This document shows positions 44,606 through 54,073 of a stretch of DNA of 64,000 bases, piece by piece. This DNA comes from Flavobacterium sedimenticola (GTDB lineage Bacteria; Bacteroidota; Bacteroidia; Flavobacteriales; Flavobacteriaceae): NCBI RefSeq assembly GCF_030053345.1, contig NZ_JASGBP010000010.1, forward strand, positions 1 through 64,000, given 5' to 3'. Below the pieces are notes generated by a model. It saw only the letters and a program-made list of their open reading frames with translations. It searched no databases and was not told the DNA's origin. Numbering within the stretch: the stretch's first letter is position 1; the number at the start of each line of letters is the position of its first letter. Position numbers and translations under genes: made by a program.

Positions 44606-45681
44606 TAAAGTTTCTCGATTTACATACCATCAATCTGCCGTATCAAGAGGCATTTCATCAAAAAATGCAGCAGGTATTGGATAAAGGCTGGTTTATATTG
44701 GGTGATGAAGTCAACGCCTTTGAAACCCGTTTCGCCGACTATGTAAACGCCAAACATTGCCTCGGTGTAGGCAATGGGTTGGAAGCCATGGTGCTTATTT
44801 TTAAAGGCTATATCGAATTGGGAATGCTGCAAAAAGGCGATGAAATTTTGGTTCCGGCCAATACCTATATTGCCAGTATTTTAGCCATTTTACAAGCCGA
44901 ATTGGTTCCGGTTTTGGTAGAACCCAAATTGGAAACCTACAACATCAATCCGGATGCTATAGAAGCGCAAATAACTTCCAAAACCAAAGGCATTTTAGTC
45001 GTGCATTTGTACGGTCAGTTGGCCGAAATGGAGCGTATTATGGAAATCGGCTACCGTCATAATTTATTGCTGGTAGAAGATGCCGCGCAAGCGCACGGAC
45101 TTTCTTTTAAAGGCAGTCACGCCCGTGCGTTTAGTTTTTACCCCGGAAAAAATTTAGGCGCTTTGGGCGATGCGGGCGCCATTACTACCAATGATGACGC
45201 GTTGGCGAGAGTTATTTCGGCATTGCGAAATTACGGTTCCCAGCAAAAATATTACAACGAATACCTCGGTGTCAATTCGCGCTTAGACGAGATTCAGGCC
45301 GCTTTTCTGAATGTCAAGTTGCCACTTCTGCCAGCCGAAAACGACCGGCGCAGGGCAGTAGCACAGCGCTATCTTTCGGAAATTCAAAATGACAAGATAG
45401 TGTTGCCCGACTGTGCAAATTTGGACCAACACGTATTTCATTTGTTTGTGATTCGAACGCCAAACCGAGACGAGTTGCAAGCCTATTTGAAACAAAATAA
45501 CATCGAAACGTTAATTCATTATCCGGTACCGCCGCACCAACAACAAGCCTTATCGCATTGGAACCATTTATCGTTTCCGATTACCGAAAAAATACACCGC
45601 GAAGTATTGAGTTTGCCGATGAGTCCGGTGTTGATATCCGATGAAGTCAGTCGGATAATTCGCATTTTAAATCAATATTGA
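44602..45681 (+). CDS. DegT/DnrJ/EryC1/StrS sugar aminotransferase (FdtB-like)
   Basis: The 359-residue PLP enzyme has [13 protein letters not shown] near residue 54, [16 protein letters not shown] near 157, the PLP Lys in [18 protein letters not shown] near 183, and [16 protein letters not shown] near 225. These enzymes aminate a nucleotide-linked keto-sugar. With the FdtA-type isomerase encoded 9 kb downstream, the likely product is a dTDP-3-amino-3,6-dideoxyhexose (Fuc3N or Qui3N type). RmlA/RmlB genes for the precursor are not in the window. Confidence 0.9.
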   Translation: MIKFLDLHTINLPYQEAFHQKMQQVLDKGWFILGDEVNAFETRFADYVNAKHCLGVGNGLEAMVLIFKGYIELGMLQKGDEILVPANTYIASILAILQAELVPVLVEPKLETYNINPDAIEAQITSKTKGILVVHLYGQLAEMERIMEIGYRHNLLLVEDAAQAHGLSFKGSHARAFSFYPGKNLGALGDAGAITTNDDALARVISALRNYGSQQKYYNEYLGVNSRLDEIQAAFLNVKLPLLPAENDRRRAVAQRYLSEIQNDKIVLPDCANLDQHVFHLFVIRTPNRDELQAYLKQNNIETLIHYPVPPHQQQALSHWNHLSFPITEKIHREVLSLPMSPVLISDEVSRIIRILNQY

Positions 45682-45684
45682 TTT

Positions 45685-47154
45685 ATGACGGACTCCCAAT
45701 CATCATACAGGCAAATTATTAAATCAACTTCTGTTTTTGGAGGAGTACATGTTTTTAATATTGTTATTTCACTAATCAAATCAAAATTCATCGCACTTTG
45801 GATTGGTCCGGCTGGAGTAGGTATGATTGGTCTTTTCAATTCGACACTTAATTTAATTTCGAGTTTTACCAATGCAGGCATTGAAACGAGTGGTGTAAAA
45901 GCCATATCTGCATCTGAAAAAGATCCCGGTTTGTTGGCTAAAGAATTTTCTATTTTGAAAAGGTTAGTGTGGATTTCGGGTATAATTGGTGCAGTACTCG
46001 TGGCTTTATGTTCACCTATTTTGAGTCGGATATCCTTTGGTAATGAAGACCAAACATTGGCTTTTGGTTTAATTTCTCTGACTTTGTTGTTTAAGCAGCT
46101 TACAGCCGGACGACTTGTTTTACTGCAAGGACTGAGTAAAATCCAATTTTTAGCCAAAGCCAATTTGTATGGAAACATTATTGGATTGCTGATATCATTG
46201 CCGTTGTATTATTTCTTTAAAATTGACGGAATCGTTCCATCAATTTTATTTTCTTCATTTGCAGCCATGATTGTTGCTTTTTATTTTAGTAAGAAAATAA
46301 CAATCGAAAAGGTAAAACTATCTAATAAAGAAGTCATAATAGAAGGGAAGCATCTCATATTATTAGGATTTTCATTGAGTTTTATAGGCTTGTTAACTAC
46401 TTTATCTTCTTACTTGTTACAAGTGTTTATCAGCAATTATAAAGATATAGCAGAAGTAGGTTTTTATAGTGCTGGAATGACCATTTTGAATACTTATGTA
46501 GGTATCATTTTTACGGCAATGGCAACCGATTATTATCCGAGATTAGCTAAGATTTGTTCTGATAGTATTCAGGTAAAAAAAATGGTAACACAGCAATCAA
46601 TTGTTGCTGTTTTACTTTTAACACCAATTGTAGTTGCATTTCTGATTTTTGCCCCCTATGTCATTCAAATACTCTATTCTAAAGAATTTTTGCCGATTGT
46701 TCCCTTGGTTTGTTGGGGAATTTTGGGTATGATTATCAAGGCTGTTTCATGGTCAATGGGTTATATTTTAATTGCTAAAGGCGATTCTAAATTGTTTGTC
46801 AAAACCTCAATTGGATTTAATTCTATATTTTTAATAACTAATGTTTTGGGATATTATTTTTTTGGTTTGTTTGGGTTAGGAATCACTTTTTTAGTCAATT
46901 ATGGAATCCATTTTTTTGGATTAAAGGTCATTGTTTCAAGGCAATATGGGTTTGGTTTTGATAAAACATTTTATAAAATATTTGTATGTTGTATTGTACT
47001 TTGTGCTGCCACTTTTTTAAGTTTAAACGTTGAATTAACTGTTTTAAAGTATATCTTGACCTCGATTTTATTCTTAACTTCAATCTGGTTTTCCTTTACT
47101 GAATTAAATAAAAGATTGCATTTTAAAGATTTTCTGTCAAGAAAAAACAAATAA
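45685..47154 (+). CDS. Wzx-type O-antigen/polysaccharide flippase
   Basis: The 489-residue protein has about 12 to 14 hydrophobic helices and the opening typical of the O-antigen translocase group (STSVFGGVHVFNIVISLIKSK, then ALWIGPAGVGMIGLFNS). It should flip lipid-linked repeat units across the inner membrane for Wzy-dependent assembly. It begins three bases after the aminotransferase and is clearly AT-richer than the genes before it, as is common for flippase genes in variable antigen loci. No Wzy polymerase was recognised with certainty. Confidence 0.92.
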   Translation: MTDSQSSYRQIIKSTSVFGGVHVFNIVISLIKSKFIALWIGPAGVGMIGLFNSTLNLISSFTNAGIETSGVKAISASEKDPGLLAKEFSILKRLVWISGIIGAVLVALCSPILSRISFGNEDQTLAFGLISLTLLFKQLTAGRLVLLQGLSKIQFLAKANLYGNIIGLLISLPLYYFFKIDGIVPSILFSSFAAMIVAFYFSKKITIEKVKLSNKEVIIEGKHLILLGFSLSFIGLLTTLSSYLLQVFISNYKDIAEVGFYSAGMTILNTYVGIIFTAMATDYYPRLAKICSDSIQVKKMVTQQSIVAVLLLTPIVVAFLIFAPYVIQILYSKEFLPIVPLVCWGILGMIIKAVSWSMGYILIAKGDSKLFVKTSIGFNSIFLITNVLGYYFFGLFGLGITFLVNYGIHFFGLKVIVSRQYGFGFDKTFYKIFVCCIVLCAATFLSLNVELTVLKYILTSILFLTSIWFSFTELNKRLHFKDFLSRKNK

Positions 47155-47156
47155 AA

Positions 47157-47885
47157 ATGAGATTTAGAGACTTTTACCATAGATTAGTATTCATTTTCTC
47201 CATCAATTGGACAAAAACATTGTATTTTAATTTTAAAAAGTTTCCATTTGCCGTAGCCAAAAAGTGTCCGATTTATTTTTACGGAAGAGTAAAGTTTAAA
47301 AATATTTCAGGAGAAATAATCATCAATGCCCCGATACAATCCGGGATGATAGGTTTTGGGCAATCTTACGAAATCATTTCTAGCTCAAAAGGAACGGCAG
47401 AATTAAACTTAGAGGGGAGAATAATTTTCAACGGACACACTCAGTTCGGAAAAGACTATTTTATATACATTGCGCCTAAAGCTAGTTTGCAAATGGGTCA
47501 CATGTCATCATTAGGATATTCCGGAAAAATTATTTGTTACGAAAAAATTGTGATGGGGGATTTTGCCAGAGTAGGCTTTGAATCGCAACTGATTGATACC
47601 AATGCTCATCAAATGATTAATACTTTAACCCGAGAAAAATATCCGATGACAGTACCCATTCATATCGGAAATTATAATTACATCAGTAATCGTGTTACAA
47701 TTTTATCGAATACTATTACACCCGATTATTGCACCATCGCTTCCAATAGTCTTTGTTTAAAAGATTACACAACTTTCGGACAAAATATTCTTATCGGTGG
47801 AGTTCCGGCTCAACTTCTGAGAGAGAATATATCTAGGGATTGGTCAGATGAAATGGCTCAGCTTGAGCGCTGGTTAAAAATATGA
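47157..47885 (+). CDS. Left-handed beta-helix (hexapeptide) acyltransferase
   Basis: The 242-residue protein has many short imperfect hexapeptide turns (IIFNGHTQFGKDYFIYIAPK, IHIGNYNYISNRVTILSN, ILIGGVPAQLLREN) and the conserved late V-P-A-Q-L segment typical of maltose/galactoside-type O-acetyltransferases. It should O- or N-acetylate a sugar of the repeat unit. It starts two bases after the flippase gene and shares its AT-rich composition. Confidence 0.88.
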   Translation: MRFRDFYHRLVFIFSINWTKTLYFNFKKFPFAVAKKCPIYFYGRVKFKNISGEIIINAPIQSGMIGFGQSYEIISSSKGTAELNLEGRIIFNGHTQFGKDYFIYIAPKASLQMGHMSSLGYSGKIICYEKIVMGDFARVGFESQLIDTNAHQMINTLTREKYPMTVPIHIGNYNYISNRVTILSNTITPDYCTIASNSLCLKDYTTFGQNILIGGVPAQLLRENISRDWSDEMAQLERWLKI

Positions 47886-47971
47886 TTTTTAAGTTATTTC
47901 TCATTTTTTTTTCATTTTTATAATGTTATTTGGATTACCTTTATATAAGTTTAATCTTAAATTTATATTAT

Positions 47972-49258
47972 ATGAAAAAAAGTGCTCTTATTTATGGTTT
48001 ATTACTTAGTGGTATTTTTGGATACGCACAGAACACATTTCCAACAGGTGTTGGTACTAATGTAGGTATAGGAACTACATCACCTTCTACAAGGTTACAA
48101 ATTACCAGTGCCACTGCCGGTACTTCCGGAGTTAGATTGACAAATATGACTAGTGCTACAGCTACAACGACAGGAAATAGTAAAGCCCTTAGTGTTGATT
48201 CAAATGGTAACATTATTTTAACCCCGGTTTTGAATACAGCTTCATCTGCCCAAAACATTTATAATACCGATGGGACTTTAACAAGTAACAGAAATATTTC
48301 ATTAAATAGTTTTAATTTAAATTTCAATGTACCAACTGCAGGGAGTAATTTGTTCATCAATGGTACAAATGGAAATGTTGGAATTGGGAATGTTTTACCA
48401 ACAACAAGACTTGATGTCACCGGGGGGATCAAAGCAAAAACACTTTGGGCATCAAACACTGCGACTTCAGCAACTTCATTCCCGACTTCCTTGGATTATA
48501 TGAAGAATTCCTATGTTTTGGGCGCTGGTTATGAAATGACTGACCCTAATTTTTCAGGCGGAGTAAGAAGAATGATTAATTTTTACGATTATCATGCTTG
48601 GAGTCCAGAAATTTCAGCTAATGACGATTTGTTTAGTTTAAATATAGTTGATAGAAATAATAAAGAAAGATTAGTGTTTTATGGTAATAAATCAGGTGGG
48701 CCATCAAATGGTCAATCAAATTTTATCATTCAAAATAAAAATGCGCAAGAAATTTTCAAATTAAGAGATGACGGAAATGATAATATCTATCTACAAATGG
48801 GCAGGGCAAATTCAAGATTTATTCTGGGAGGTTATGGGGATTATGCTCCAGGTGTGGGTCATAAATTATCAGTCCAAGGCGGAAGCGCATTCATAGAAGG
48901 GAATATTATAACGCATGGAAATATAGGAATAGGTAGTACAACTTTTGTCGACGGATCTGATAGTTATAGGCTATCTGTAAAAGGAGCATTAAGAGCAGAT
49001 AGAGTAAGGGTATATACTACTTGGGCGGATTATGTTTTTTTTAAAGATTACAGTCTGCCGAGTTTAGAGGAAGTTGAGCAGCATATAAAGGTTAAAGGTC
49101 ATTTAAAAGATATTCCCTCAGCTAAAGAGGTAGAAGCAAACGGAATTGAATTAGGAGAGATGAATAAATTACTGCTTCAAAAAATCGAAGAATTAACTCT
49201 TTATATGATAGAGATGAATAAAGAAATCACTGCTCTTAAAAGCCAAATTAAAAACTAG
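47972..49258 (+). CDS. Fibre-like secreted surface protein with C-terminal coiled coil
   Basis: From ATG 47972 the 428-residue protein has a signal peptide (ALIYGLLLSGIFGYAQ). Gly/Thr/Ser/Asn-rich fibre-like sequence follows with repeated NVGIGTTSPSTRLQI / NVGIGNVLPTTRLDV motifs near residues 30 and 140. The C-terminus is the Bacteroidetes-type module LPSLEEVEQHIK, then IPSAKEVEANGIELGEMNK and a coiled coil (EELTLYMIEMNKEITALK). This resembles phage tail-fibre proteins with a trimerising end. No T9SS sorting domain is present. The protease gene follows six bases later. A frame extension to 47930 lacks a signal and was not used. Confidence 0.85.
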   Translation: MKKSALIYGLLLSGIFGYAQNTFPTGVGTNVGIGTTSPSTRLQITSATAGTSGVRLTNMTSATATTTGNSKALSVDSNGNIILTPVLNTASSAQNIYNTDGTLTSNRNISLNSFNLNFNVPTAGSNLFINGTNGNVGIGNVLPTTRLDVTGGIKAKTLWASNTATSATSFPTSLDYMKNSYVLGAGYEMTDPNFSGGVRRMINFYDYHAWSPEISANDDLFSLNIVDRNNKERLVFYGNKSGGPSNGQSNFIIQNKNAQEIFKLRDDGNDNIYLQMGRANSRFILGGYGDYAPGVGHKLSVQGGSAFIEGNIITHGNIGIGSTTFVDGSDSYRLSVKGALRADRVRVYTTWADYVFFKDYSLPSLEEVEQHIKVKGHLKDIPSAKEVEANGIELGEMNKLLLQKIEELTLYMIEMNKEITALKSQIKN

Positions 49259-49264
49259 TTGACT

Positions 49265-51253
49265 ATGAGAAAGATATTTTTTTATTTGTCTATCTTTTTT
49301 TTAACAACCGATGTCTTTTCACAGGAAACATATGTGTTTTTAGTTGAAGTAGCTGATAAAAGCCAAATGCCAAAATTTAGTTTAGAAAATGGCATTTTAG
49401 TATACTCAGGTGATGATATCAAAGAAAAAAGTTTTTTTGAAAATTATAAAGTTTTGGATTTTCAACAAGCCTTTCCAGACTCAAAAAGACAACAGACCCT
49501 CAATGTTTTTACTTTCATAACCTATGATAAAACACTAATGGAAGAACTGATGAATAATTTTCCAGAAAAATACATTAGATATGAGGATGTGAGTGATTTT
49601 AAAGGTATACTGTTGGATACATATCCAAATGATTATGGCACTACAAGTCCAATTCTCAATACAGGGATTAATGCGAGTCTAAAAAATTTCGATTATATTG
49701 GAGTTCCAAAGGCATGGGATTTTGAGCCACATTATGGTAGTTTAAATGTTAGTATTGGGATATCTGACAGTGCAATTGATACTGCCGATATTGATTTTAA
49801 GGAGAAGATAACTTTGCTTCCTGGTTATTTTGATTGGAGCTATAATCCACCTTATAGTTTAACCAATGACTCTTGGCACGGTACCGGAGTTGCAGCAATT
49901 GCAGCAGCATGGGGTAATAATTATCATGGTACTGTGGGTATATGTGCTAACTGCAAAATAATTTTCACAAAATTTTTGTATGGAAATCCGGGAACAGTGC
50001 TTAATCCTACTCCAAATTTTAATAGATTATTGCAGTTAGCAATCAATGGAGCAAATGTTATAAATATGAGTTGGCGTCATATCATAACTACAAATAATAA
50101 CGATTCTTTTTATCAATGGATATTTGATGAGTTGTACGAAGATTATAATGTTGTTTGTGTTGCAGCATCAGGAAATGAGACATCATTCGATGCAGCTTAT
50201 GCTAACAATAATTACATGTTATATGATTATCCGGCATCATATAATCATGTTATTTCGGTTGGAAGTGTAAATCATCTAAACAAATGGGGAGATGTCACTG
50301 TTAATGAGCCAGGTTGGGGACAAGTAACTAGATTTGCGGAAGACCAAATATCACCATCAGTTGTGATGGATTACCAAGGTAATGGTCCTTACTCATTTTC
50401 TAATGCAACTCACACAACTAATGATAAAATTGATATTATGGCGCCTGGATATAATTCCTTGATTTATCCATGGTATGTACTTGGAAATGTAGATTCTCAT
50501 GGGAATAATCTTTATTATGGTAGTGGTACTTCACAGGCTGCGCCACATGTATCGGGTACTGTTGGCCTAATGCTATCAGTAAACCAATGTTTAATAGTTG
50601 ATGAGGTTGAAGATGTACTTCAACTCACTTCGAAGAATCTTGAGCATATTCCGGGAAATGAGCCTTATTTAGGTCGTTCGGGTGCAGGCAAACTTGAAAC
50701 AGGCGATGCAGTGGAATTTACCTATGAAATGATGAATGCTTCAGGAAATGCATTAATTGACGGGCAAGATTTTTGGAGGTTTGATTTTGATTTGCAACAT
50801 ATAAATAACAAGCTAACCATTTCCAATCAGATATTTAGAGATAGTAATACTTCTAATTTTGTAGCCAAAAATGAAATTGAAGTGCTTCAAAACTCTGATT
50901 TCAGGCCAAATAACAATGGTTTTGTAGATTTAAAAATTGATGGTAATCTAACTGTATGTCTTCCAACTTCAAAATCTTCAGGAATTACGAAAGATATAAA
51001 AGAACCCGCAAAGGTTAACAAAGCTATTCTTTACCCTAACCCTAATCAAGGTTCATTTTCGATATCATTAAACAACACTAATCTGAAAGATATAAGTGTT
51101 ACAGTTTTAGATGTTTCAGGAAAAATAATTTATCAAACCAAAGTGATTCAGAATGATTTTGAGCTAACCATCCCTAATCTTTCTACAGGAATATATTTGG
51201 TAAAGCTATCTTCTAATGAGTTTAATGAAACTTTAAAATTTGTAAAGCAATAG
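49265..51253 (+). CDS. T9SS type A sorted S8 (subtilisin-like) serine protease
   Basis: The 662-residue protein has a signal peptide (IFFYLSIFFLTTDVFSQ) and an N-terminal propeptide-like region (about 20-140). The S8 domain follows with Asp in SIGISDSAID near 164, His in SWHGTGVAAIAAA near 203, the oxyanion Asn in VAASGNE near 303 and Ser in GSGTSQAAPHVSG near 422. The C-terminal ~75 residues are a type A sorting domain (LYPNPNQGSFSISL, TGIYLVKLSS). All triad residues are present, so it should be an active surface or secreted protease. It is cotranscribed with the fibre-like protein and very AT-rich. Confidence 0.93.
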   Translation: MRKIFFYLSIFFLTTDVFSQETYVFLVEVADKSQMPKFSLENGILVYSGDDIKEKSFFENYKVLDFQQAFPDSKRQQTLNVFTFITYDKTLMEELMNNFPEKYIRYEDVSDFKGILLDTYPNDYGTTSPILNTGINASLKNFDYIGVPKAWDFEPHYGSLNVSIGISDSAIDTADIDFKEKITLLPGYFDWSYNPPYSLTNDSWHGTGVAAIAAAWGNNYHGTVGICANCKIIFTKFLYGNPGTVLNPTPNFNRLLQLAINGANVINMSWRHIITTNNNDSFYQWIFDELYEDYNVVCVAASGNETSFDAAYANNNYMLYDYPASYNHVISVGSVNHLNKWGDVTVNEPGWGQVTRFAEDQISPSVVMDYQGNGPYSFSNATHTTNDKIDIMAPGYNSLIYPWYVLGNVDSHGNNLYYGSGTSQAAPHVSGTVGLMLSVNQCLIVDEVEDVLQLTSKNLEHIPGNEPYLGRSGAGKLETGDAVEFTYEMMNASGNALIDGQDFWRFDFDLQHINNKLTISNQIFRDSNTSNFVAKNEIEVLQNSDFRPNNNGFVDLKIDGNLTVCLPTSKSSGITKDIKEPAKVNKAILYPNPNQGSFSISLNNTNLKDISVTVLDVSGKIIYQTKVIQNDFELTIPNLSTGIYLVKLSSNEFNETLKFVKQ

Positions 51254-51280
51254 ATGTAAAAGTTGAATTTAATTTTTGAA

Positions 51281-51310
51281 AAGGATAGTAGTACTACTAT
51301 CCTTTTTTTA
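51281..51310. terminator. Bidirectional terminator, perfect 24-base palindrome
   Basis: AAGGATAGTAGT and its exact complement abut at 51281-51304, flanked by T-rich sequence on both strands. It separates the convergent protease and glycosyltransferase genes. Confidence 0.88.
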
Positions 51311-52435
51311 CCAAATTTTTAGGTATTTCTCAGCTATTTTTAAATAATCGTGTTCCTTTTCAATAAAAGCACGGGCGCGTTTACCGATGGTTTTTATTTC
51401 TTCCGGATTTTCAATTAAAAAAGACAATTGCGCCACCAAATAGTCCACATCGGGCAACGCATTAACCGCTACTTTTTCGGTTATATGATAGTGCTTTTCA
51501 AATACTTCCGAAGCGTTGGTAAACACCACTTTTCCTTTAGCCATAGCTTCTAAAGCATTGTAACCTTGGTCGTGACCGTACAACTGATCCAAAACAATAT
51601 GCGCTTGGTTATATCGGTTAATATAGTCTTGGTACGGTACATCTCGGGTGACCAAAACAGAGACTTTTTCGGGGTATTTTTGCTGAATGATTTGCAAAGC
51701 CTTTTCAAAAAAATCATTTCCTTTTTTATAATAACTGCCGCTGTTAATGCCGTGAAAAATAATAATACGATCGCTGATTTTGATGTCGCTTTTCGGAAAT
51801 TTCGACCAATGAATCGGATTGGGAATCAACCCCAAATATTTCGGATGATGTTGCAACGGAATGTGATAATCAATGTCGGTTGCCATCACGCCTTGTATGT
51901 TTTGATAGATAAAATCGTGTAGTTTTTGAAACGATTTTCTCCTGAATTTCAACACATTTTCAAAATCTTTATCGGCAATTTTCCCGTTGATATACGGTTG
52001 CACAATCGAAGGGTTATCGGGATGTTCAAAGTTGTAGTTTACATAGCTGTAATCGTCGCCGCAAGACAGCAAAAACACTTTTTTATTGTGTTGAAACAAG
52101 TATTTCAGGATTTTGGTTTCAAATCCATAACTACAAAAAAAACTGTGTTCGTTGATGAGTTGTACCACGTCAAAGCCTTGGCAATGCTTTTGGTATTTTA
52201 GAAATTGTAAATAGGTGAAGTACGAAGTCATGTCGAAACCGGTGCAACGTAAAACCGCCAATTTCAGTTTCTTCCGCCAACCGCGGTCCCATTTTTTTAC
52301 CAACGGAAAATCAACCGGATAGTTTTTAAAGCCATCCGTAAAACCCAACAAGGTAACTTGGTGTCCGAGTTCCTGCAAACCTTCTTTCAGCGAATTGTGC
52401 AGTCTGCTGTATTCTCCGATGAGTAAAATTTTCAT
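51308..52435 (-). CDS. Glycosyltransferase (GT4-like)
   Basis: The 375-residue protein opens LLIGEYSRLHNSLKEGLQ, the N-terminal Rossmann of a GT-B enzyme. It has VVQLINEHSF near 105 and a C-terminal donor-site region LDQLYGHDQGYNALEAMAKG near 285 with the E-x-G-type contact, then VVFTNASEVFE. It likely adds a sugar during surface glycan assembly. It lies on the opposite strand to the flanking polysaccharide genes, divergent from the next GT. Donor and acceptor are unknown. Confidence 0.85.
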   Translation of the reverse strand: MKILLIGEYSRLHNSLKEGLQELGHQVTLLGFTDGFKNYPVDFPLVKKWDRGWRKKLKLAVLRCTGFDMTSYFTYLQFLKYQKHCQGFDVVQLINEHSFFCSYGFETKILKYLFQHNKKVFLLSCGDDYSYVNYNFEHPDNPSIVQPYINGKIADKDFENVLKFRRKSFQKLHDFIYQNIQGVMATDIDYHIPLQHHPKYLGLIPNPIHWSKFPKSDIKISDRIIIFHGINSGSYYKKGNDFFEKALQIIQQKYPEKVSVLVTRDVPYQDYINRYNQAHIVLDQLYGHDQGYNALEAMAKGKVVFTNASEVFEKHYHITEKVAVNALPDVDYLVAQLSFLIENPEEIKTIGKRARAFIEKEHDYLKIAEKYLKIW

Positions 52436-52577
52436 GATCTTTCGGTATTTCCTCTTTAAATAGTATTCAATTCCGGATCGGAAGGAAACTCGCAGTCAAT
52501 TTTCCGTAGCGTTTACTTATATTTACGCTGAAAATGGATTCCGTTTTGAAAAAATACTGCTGCAATATAAGTAAGAA

Positions 52578-53663
52578 ATGAAAAACAGCAATGCCATAGC
52601 CATTGTTTCCTCGTCACTCGGTCACGGCGGAGCGGAGCGTTTTGCCAGTTTACTGGGCACGATGTTGCATCAGTTGGGTTATGACGTGCATCATATCATA
52701 ATTAAAGATATTGTAGCGTATGAGTATAAAGGGCAATTGCTCAATTTGGGGAAGCTGTATTCGTCCTCGAACGGCGGCCTGAAACCATTGCAAAAAGGCC
52801 GGTATATTGCCCGCTATTTGAAGCAACATAACATCGATACTATTATTGATATCCGATCGCGCCCAATGTTATTGCGTGAATTATTCACAAAAATCATTTA
52901 CGGGAAGCGTCGTGTATTTTTTATGATTCACAGTTCGAATCTTGAAATGTACCTGCCCAAATCGGTTTTTTGGGCCAAATTCTTGTATCAAAAAGCCGCC
53001 AAACTCGTTTTTGTATCGCGGGAAATAGAAGCCAAAGCCAAAGCACAATACGGTTTTACCAATACGCAAACCATTTACAATCCGGTTGTTTTTCCGGATA
53101 AAGTGTATGACAAACCTACCGATGCGCCGGCACAGTATTTTATTTTTTTCGGTCGATTGGAAGATGCTATCAAAAATATTTCGTTGCTTGTTGAAGCGTT
53201 TTCGCTATCCGAAGCCAAGGAGAAAAACTATCAGTTGTTATTGGTGGGCGATGGTACCGACAAAGAACGCATAGCCCAAAAAATTCGCGAGGTCAAAGCC
53301 GAAACGTACATCAAGATTTTACCATTTCAAAACCCAATCGTTCCCTATATTCAACATGCCAGAGCAACACTGTTAACGAGCTATTTTGAAGGCTTTCCGA
53401 TGTCGTTAGTGGAGTCGTTGGCTGCGGGAACACCGGTCATTTCGGTAGATTGTGAAACCGGGCCGCGAGAAATTGTGCAACACCTACGAAACGGATTATT
53501 AGTGCCCAATCACAACGTTCAAGCTGTGACGGAAGCCATCAATCAAATGATAACCGATGATTATTTGTATCAAACTTGTAAAAATAACGCTCAAAAAAGT
53601 GTAGAACACTTATCTTTGGATACCATTACCCAACATTGGCAACAATTAGTAAAGCAAGCATGA
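52578..53663 (+). CDS. Glycosyltransferase family 4
   Basis: The 361-residue GT-B enzyme has the glycine-rich acceptor-side loop SSLGHGGAERFASLLG at residue 12, FFGRLEDAIKNISLLVEAF near 192, and the E-x7-E donor motif FEGFPMSLVESLAAGTPV near 274. It should transfer a hexose or amino sugar at the cytoplasmic face of the inner membrane. It overlaps the FdtA-type gene by four bases (ATGA). Confidence 0.92.
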   Translation: MKNSNAIAIVSSSLGHGGAERFASLLGTMLHQLGYDVHHIIIKDIVAYEYKGQLLNLGKLYSSSNGGLKPLQKGRYIARYLKQHNIDTIIDIRSRPMLLRELFTKIIYGKRRVFFMIHSSNLEMYLPKSVFWAKFLYQKAAKLVFVSREIEAKAKAQYGFTNTQTIYNPVVFPDKVYDKPTDAPAQYFIFFGRLEDAIKNISLLVEAFSLSEAKEKNYQLLLVGDGTDKERIAQKIREVKAETYIKILPFQNPIVPYIQHARATLLTSYFEGFPMSLVESLAAGTPVISVDCETGPREIVQHLRNGLLVPNHNVQAVTEAINQMITDDYLYQTCKNNAQKSVEHLSLDTITQHWQQLVKQA

Positions 53664-54073
53664 CCACCATCAACGACATTAAAATTCTGAAAATACCCAA
53701 GATTCACGACACGCGCGGCAATCTTTCCGTGATTGAAGGGGAGGTGATACCGTTTCCCATAAAACGCGTGTATTATTTATACGATGTGCCGAGTGGTGCT
53801 GAGCGCGGCGGACATTCGCATCAAAAACAATCGGAGTTTTTGGTAGCGTTAAGCGGTAGTTTTGACGTGGTGCTAACCGACGGCAACGAGCAGAAAACCG
53901 TGACACTCAAAAAACCCGATGAAGGCTTACTCATTCCGAACGGCATTTGGCGTGAGCTCAATAATTTTTCTTCCGGTTCGGTCTGTTTGGTTGTGGCTTC
54001 GGATGTGTTTGATGAAGCCGATTACCTCAGAAGTTATAAAGCATTTCAGTTATCTAAAAACCGACTTTCCTAA
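53660..54073 (+). CDS. FdtA/WxcM-type sugar 3,4-ketoisomerase (cupin)
   Basis: The 137-residue cupin has KIPKIHDTRGNLSVIEG near residue 10, VYYLYDVPSGAERGGHSHQK near 36 with the metal/catalytic His pair, LVALSGSFDVVLTDG near 62 and LIPNGIWRELNNF near 92. FdtA/QdtA enzymes turn dTDP-4-keto-6-deoxyglucose into the 3-keto sugar that an FdtB-type aminotransferase then aminates. Such an aminotransferase is encoded at 44602-45681. Which epimer is formed cannot be told from sequence. Its 3' end overlaps the convergent GT2 gene by 24 bases. Confidence 0.9.
   Translation: MTTINDIKILKIPKIHDTRGNLSVIEGEVIPFPIKRVYYLYDVPSGAERGGHSHQKQSEFLVALSGSFDVVLTDGNEQKTVTLKKPDEGLLIPNGIWRELNNFSSGSVCLVVASDVFDEADYLRSYKAFQLSKNRLS

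Noticed and set aside
47972..49258. Fibre-like protein as evidence for a prophage
   Set aside because: It has a secretion signal peptide and the common Bacteroidetes C-terminal module, with no phage structural, lysis or integrase genes around it.
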